Shown here one piece after another: positions 7,639 through 8,554 of a DNA stretch of 8,554 nt. A program made the translations under genes and the position numbers. The DNA is from Spartobacteria bacterium (GTDB taxonomy: Bacteria; Verrucomicrobiota; Verrucomicrobiae; Chthoniobacterales; UBA6821). The stretch is from NCBI GenBank assembly GCA_003136515.1, contig PLEU01000100.1:333-8886 (forward strand), read 5' to 3'. Under the pieces are notes generated by a model. That model saw only the letters and a list, made by a program, of their open reading frames with translations. It did not search any database and was not told the origin of the DNA. Numbering within the stretch: the first letter of the stretch is position 1; every line of letters starts with the position of its first letter.

Positions 7639-8018
7639 TAATCAGTTGCCTTCATGTACGGAAGCCACCTGCTTCAGTCAAGGCGGCAGTGATATCCTTC
7701 AATTTTATACACCGTTCGTCATAAGATTACTCAAATCAGTATTCTACGCGGACGGCTGCGGCTTGATAAGCCACCCTATGCGTTCCTTTTCAATTTGATT
7801 TTATCGAATAAGTACTTACTCCTCACCACATTAAAGAGGCCCAGGATTGTGAGAAAGCTAGAAAATCCTGATCAGGCAGATGTGAATCACTAGTAGCGTC
7901 AGGCTCTTCATTGTGGCTTCTTTTTTTTTCATGTTTCATTGTATCGGCTTTGCACTTCGTTTTATCATCTAACTTTCCGTATGACTCAAAAGTCGTAAGT
8001 ATTTGATTGTCAGCATTT
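7639..8018. other. Gene-free AT-richer gap between the thioredoxin-like gene and tRNA-Pro
   Basis: About 380 bases with no credible reading frame on either strand. Besides the candidate promoter at 7653-7681, it holds a hairpin GGCTT/AAGCC (7760-7764 with 7768-7772), possibly extended by ACGC/GCGT outside it; a perfect 10-base palindrome CCTGATCAGG (7867-7876); a run of nine or more T at 7919-7929 without a convincing stem before it; and a GACT/AGTC mini-hairpin (7983-7994) shortly before the tRNA. A possible tRNA promoter, TTGTAT (7939-7944) with TATCAT (7963-7968) at 18 bases, is too weak to call separately. I see no long repeat or insertion sequence end. Confidence 0.6.
7653..7681 (-). promoter_or_regulatory. 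Candidate promoter of the thioredoxin-like gene with an inverted repeat in its spacer
   Basis: Read on the minus strand, TTGACT (7681-7676, 5 of 6 to the -35 consensus) and TACATG (7658-7653, only 3 of 6 to the -10 consensus) are 17 bases apart. The spacer contains GAAGC-N5-GCTTC (7661-7675), a perfect 5-bp inverted repeat that abuts the -35 box. The start site would lie about 13 bases before the ATG. The weak -10 box and short repeat make this tentative. Confidence 0.35.
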
Positions 8019-8092
8019 CGGGCCGTAGCTCAGCTTGGTAGAGCGCCACGTTCGGGTCGTGGAGGCCCAGGGTTCGAATCCCTGCGGCCCGA
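8019..8092 (+). tRNA. tRNA-Pro, anticodon CGG
   Basis: The 74 bases fold as a full cloverleaf: acceptor CGGGCCG/CGGCCCG (7 bp, C1 start as usual for bacterial proline tRNAs), D arm GCTC/GAGC, anticodon arm CCACG/CGTGG with loop TTCGGGT, and T arm CAGGG/CCCTG with loop TTCGAAT, discriminator A. The anticodon CGG (8053-8055) reads the proline codon CCG. CCA is not encoded and must be added by the CCA-adding enzyme. A T5 run follows at 8094-8098. It reads away from the minus-strand gene and has no adjacent tRNA. Confidence 0.96.
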
Positions 8093-8284
8093 GTTTTTAC
8101 AGAAGACCGGAAAGTCACTAGAGGCCCACAAATAAAGTCCATCGGAATCAGAAGTTTTTCGACAGCCTAAAAGATGCCTCAAGATAATGTTCCAACCCTG
8201 CATGAAATCGAACTGTTGTTGTCGTCACAAAGCGGGGTGTTGACCCCATTGGAGCATGGAAGTTCCTGGCATATCGTGCTCTCC

Positions 8285-8449
8285 ATGAAAAAAACCGCCC
8301 CGAGTCCCTTATCTTTGATTCTCTCCTGCCTTACCACCATTGCAATCGTTTCTCTCGCTGGTTGCTCCTGCTGGCACAAGCATTCTTGCACCAACTCATC
8401 GTCGATGACGACGTCCTCCGACGGCAAGAAAATGCAGCACCCCCAGTGA
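8285..8449 (+). CDS. Small predicted lipoprotein, Cys/His-rich, function unknown
   Basis: I do not recognise this gene. The 54-residue product begins MKKTAPSPLS, has a hydrophobic stretch at 8-26 and a clean lipobox LAGC at 24-27, so signal peptidase II would cut before Cys27 and leave a 28-residue lipidated peptide. The mature part begins CSCWHKHSC, with three Cys and two His within nine residues, then a Ser/Thr-rich stretch and a Lys/His/Gln tail. The frame is open back to an ATG at 8174, but the 37 residues added there would bury the export signal, so I take the inner ATG. No good Shine-Dalgarno sequence lies before either. The size and lipobox resemble the tiny entericidin-like or anchor lipoproteins of many Gram-negatives, but no family can be named. 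A chance ORF remains possible. Confidence 0.5.
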   Translation: MKKTAPSPLSLILSCLTTIAIVSLAGCSCWHKHSCTNSSSMTTSSDGKKMQHPQ

Positions 8450-8505
8450 CAACACCACGCGCTATGCAACCAACTGCCCAACAAGGCGACTAGCAAAGAA
8501 ATTAT

Positions 8506-8554
8506 ATGATCAAGATTACAGGTATAGTTTTCATGCCTATCCGGTTGACGCCAA
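8506..8554 (+). CDS. Possible start of a gene running off the right edge
   Basis: An ATG at 8506 opens a frame of 16 codons (MIKITGIVFMPIRLTP) to the window end without a stop. The preceding bases show no clear ribosome site. The segment is far too short to identify. It is listed only because the frame is open. Confidence 0.15.
   Translation, partial: MIKITGIVFMPIRLTP

Noticed and set aside
7919..7929. T-run as a rho-independent terminator
   Set aside because: I found no stable GC-rich stem immediately before it on the plus strand, and no plus-strand gene upstream that would need it.
7639..8018. CRISPR array, IS end or riboswitch in the large gap
   Set aside because: There are no regularly spaced repeats, no long terminal inverted repeats and no recognisable aptamer core, only short scattered palindromes.
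8174..8284. Upstream extension of the small lipoprotein to an ATG at 8174
   Set aside because: It would place 37 non-hydrophobic residues before an otherwise textbook lipoprotein signal, so the inner ATG is more credible.
8179..8496. Minus-strand frame of 105 codons at the right end
   Set aside because: Cys/Trp-rich N-terminus with no family signature, and it runs opposite the lipoprotein; most likely chance.

Overview
The window looks like an ordinary chromosomal stretch from a Gram-negative-type bacterium. My best guess at lineage is Verrucomicrobiota or a relative, but this is only an inference. It rests on three things: weak or absent Shine-Dalgarno sequences, a periplasmic thioredoxin-like protein with an SH3-like N-terminal half and a Thr/Pro linker, and a tRNA gene that does not encode its CCA end. 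I could not run any similarity search or phylogeny.

Layout. Bases 1-2196 are the 3' part of dnaE (DNA polymerase III alpha subunit), cut by the left edge. A gap of about 140 bases holds a small hairpin and a plausible promoter. Four plus-strand genes follow: gpmA (phosphoglycerate mutase), pepF (M3 oligoendopeptidase), a soluble PAS/NtrB-type histidine kinase and a Bcp-type peroxiredoxin. The last three are chained by stop/start overlaps (TAATG and ATGA), so they are almost certainly one transcript with coupled translation. gpmA lies only 51 bases upstream of pepF and may belong to the same unit. The peroxiredoxin gene then converges on a minus-strand gene for an exported thioredoxin-fold protein (WCPGC active site).

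The right end is gene-poor. About 390 AT-richer bases contain small inverted repeats and a T-run, followed by a tRNA-Pro(CGG) gene and a small predicted lipoprotein of 54 residues. The last 100 bases show no secure gene.

How the genes relate. dnaE, gpmA and tRNA-Pro are housekeeping genes. The peroxiredoxin (peroxide reduction in the cytoplasm) and the thioredoxin-like protein (envelope side) both do thiol redox chemistry, but they lie on opposite strands and need not be co-regulated. The histidine kinase has no response regulator in the window, so it is an orphan here. I do not see a clearly novel system, mobile element, CRISPR array or defence locus. The most distinctive points are the peptidase-kinase-peroxiredoxin coupling, the exported redox protein with an inverted repeat in its candidate promoter, and the small Cys/His-rich lipoprotein.
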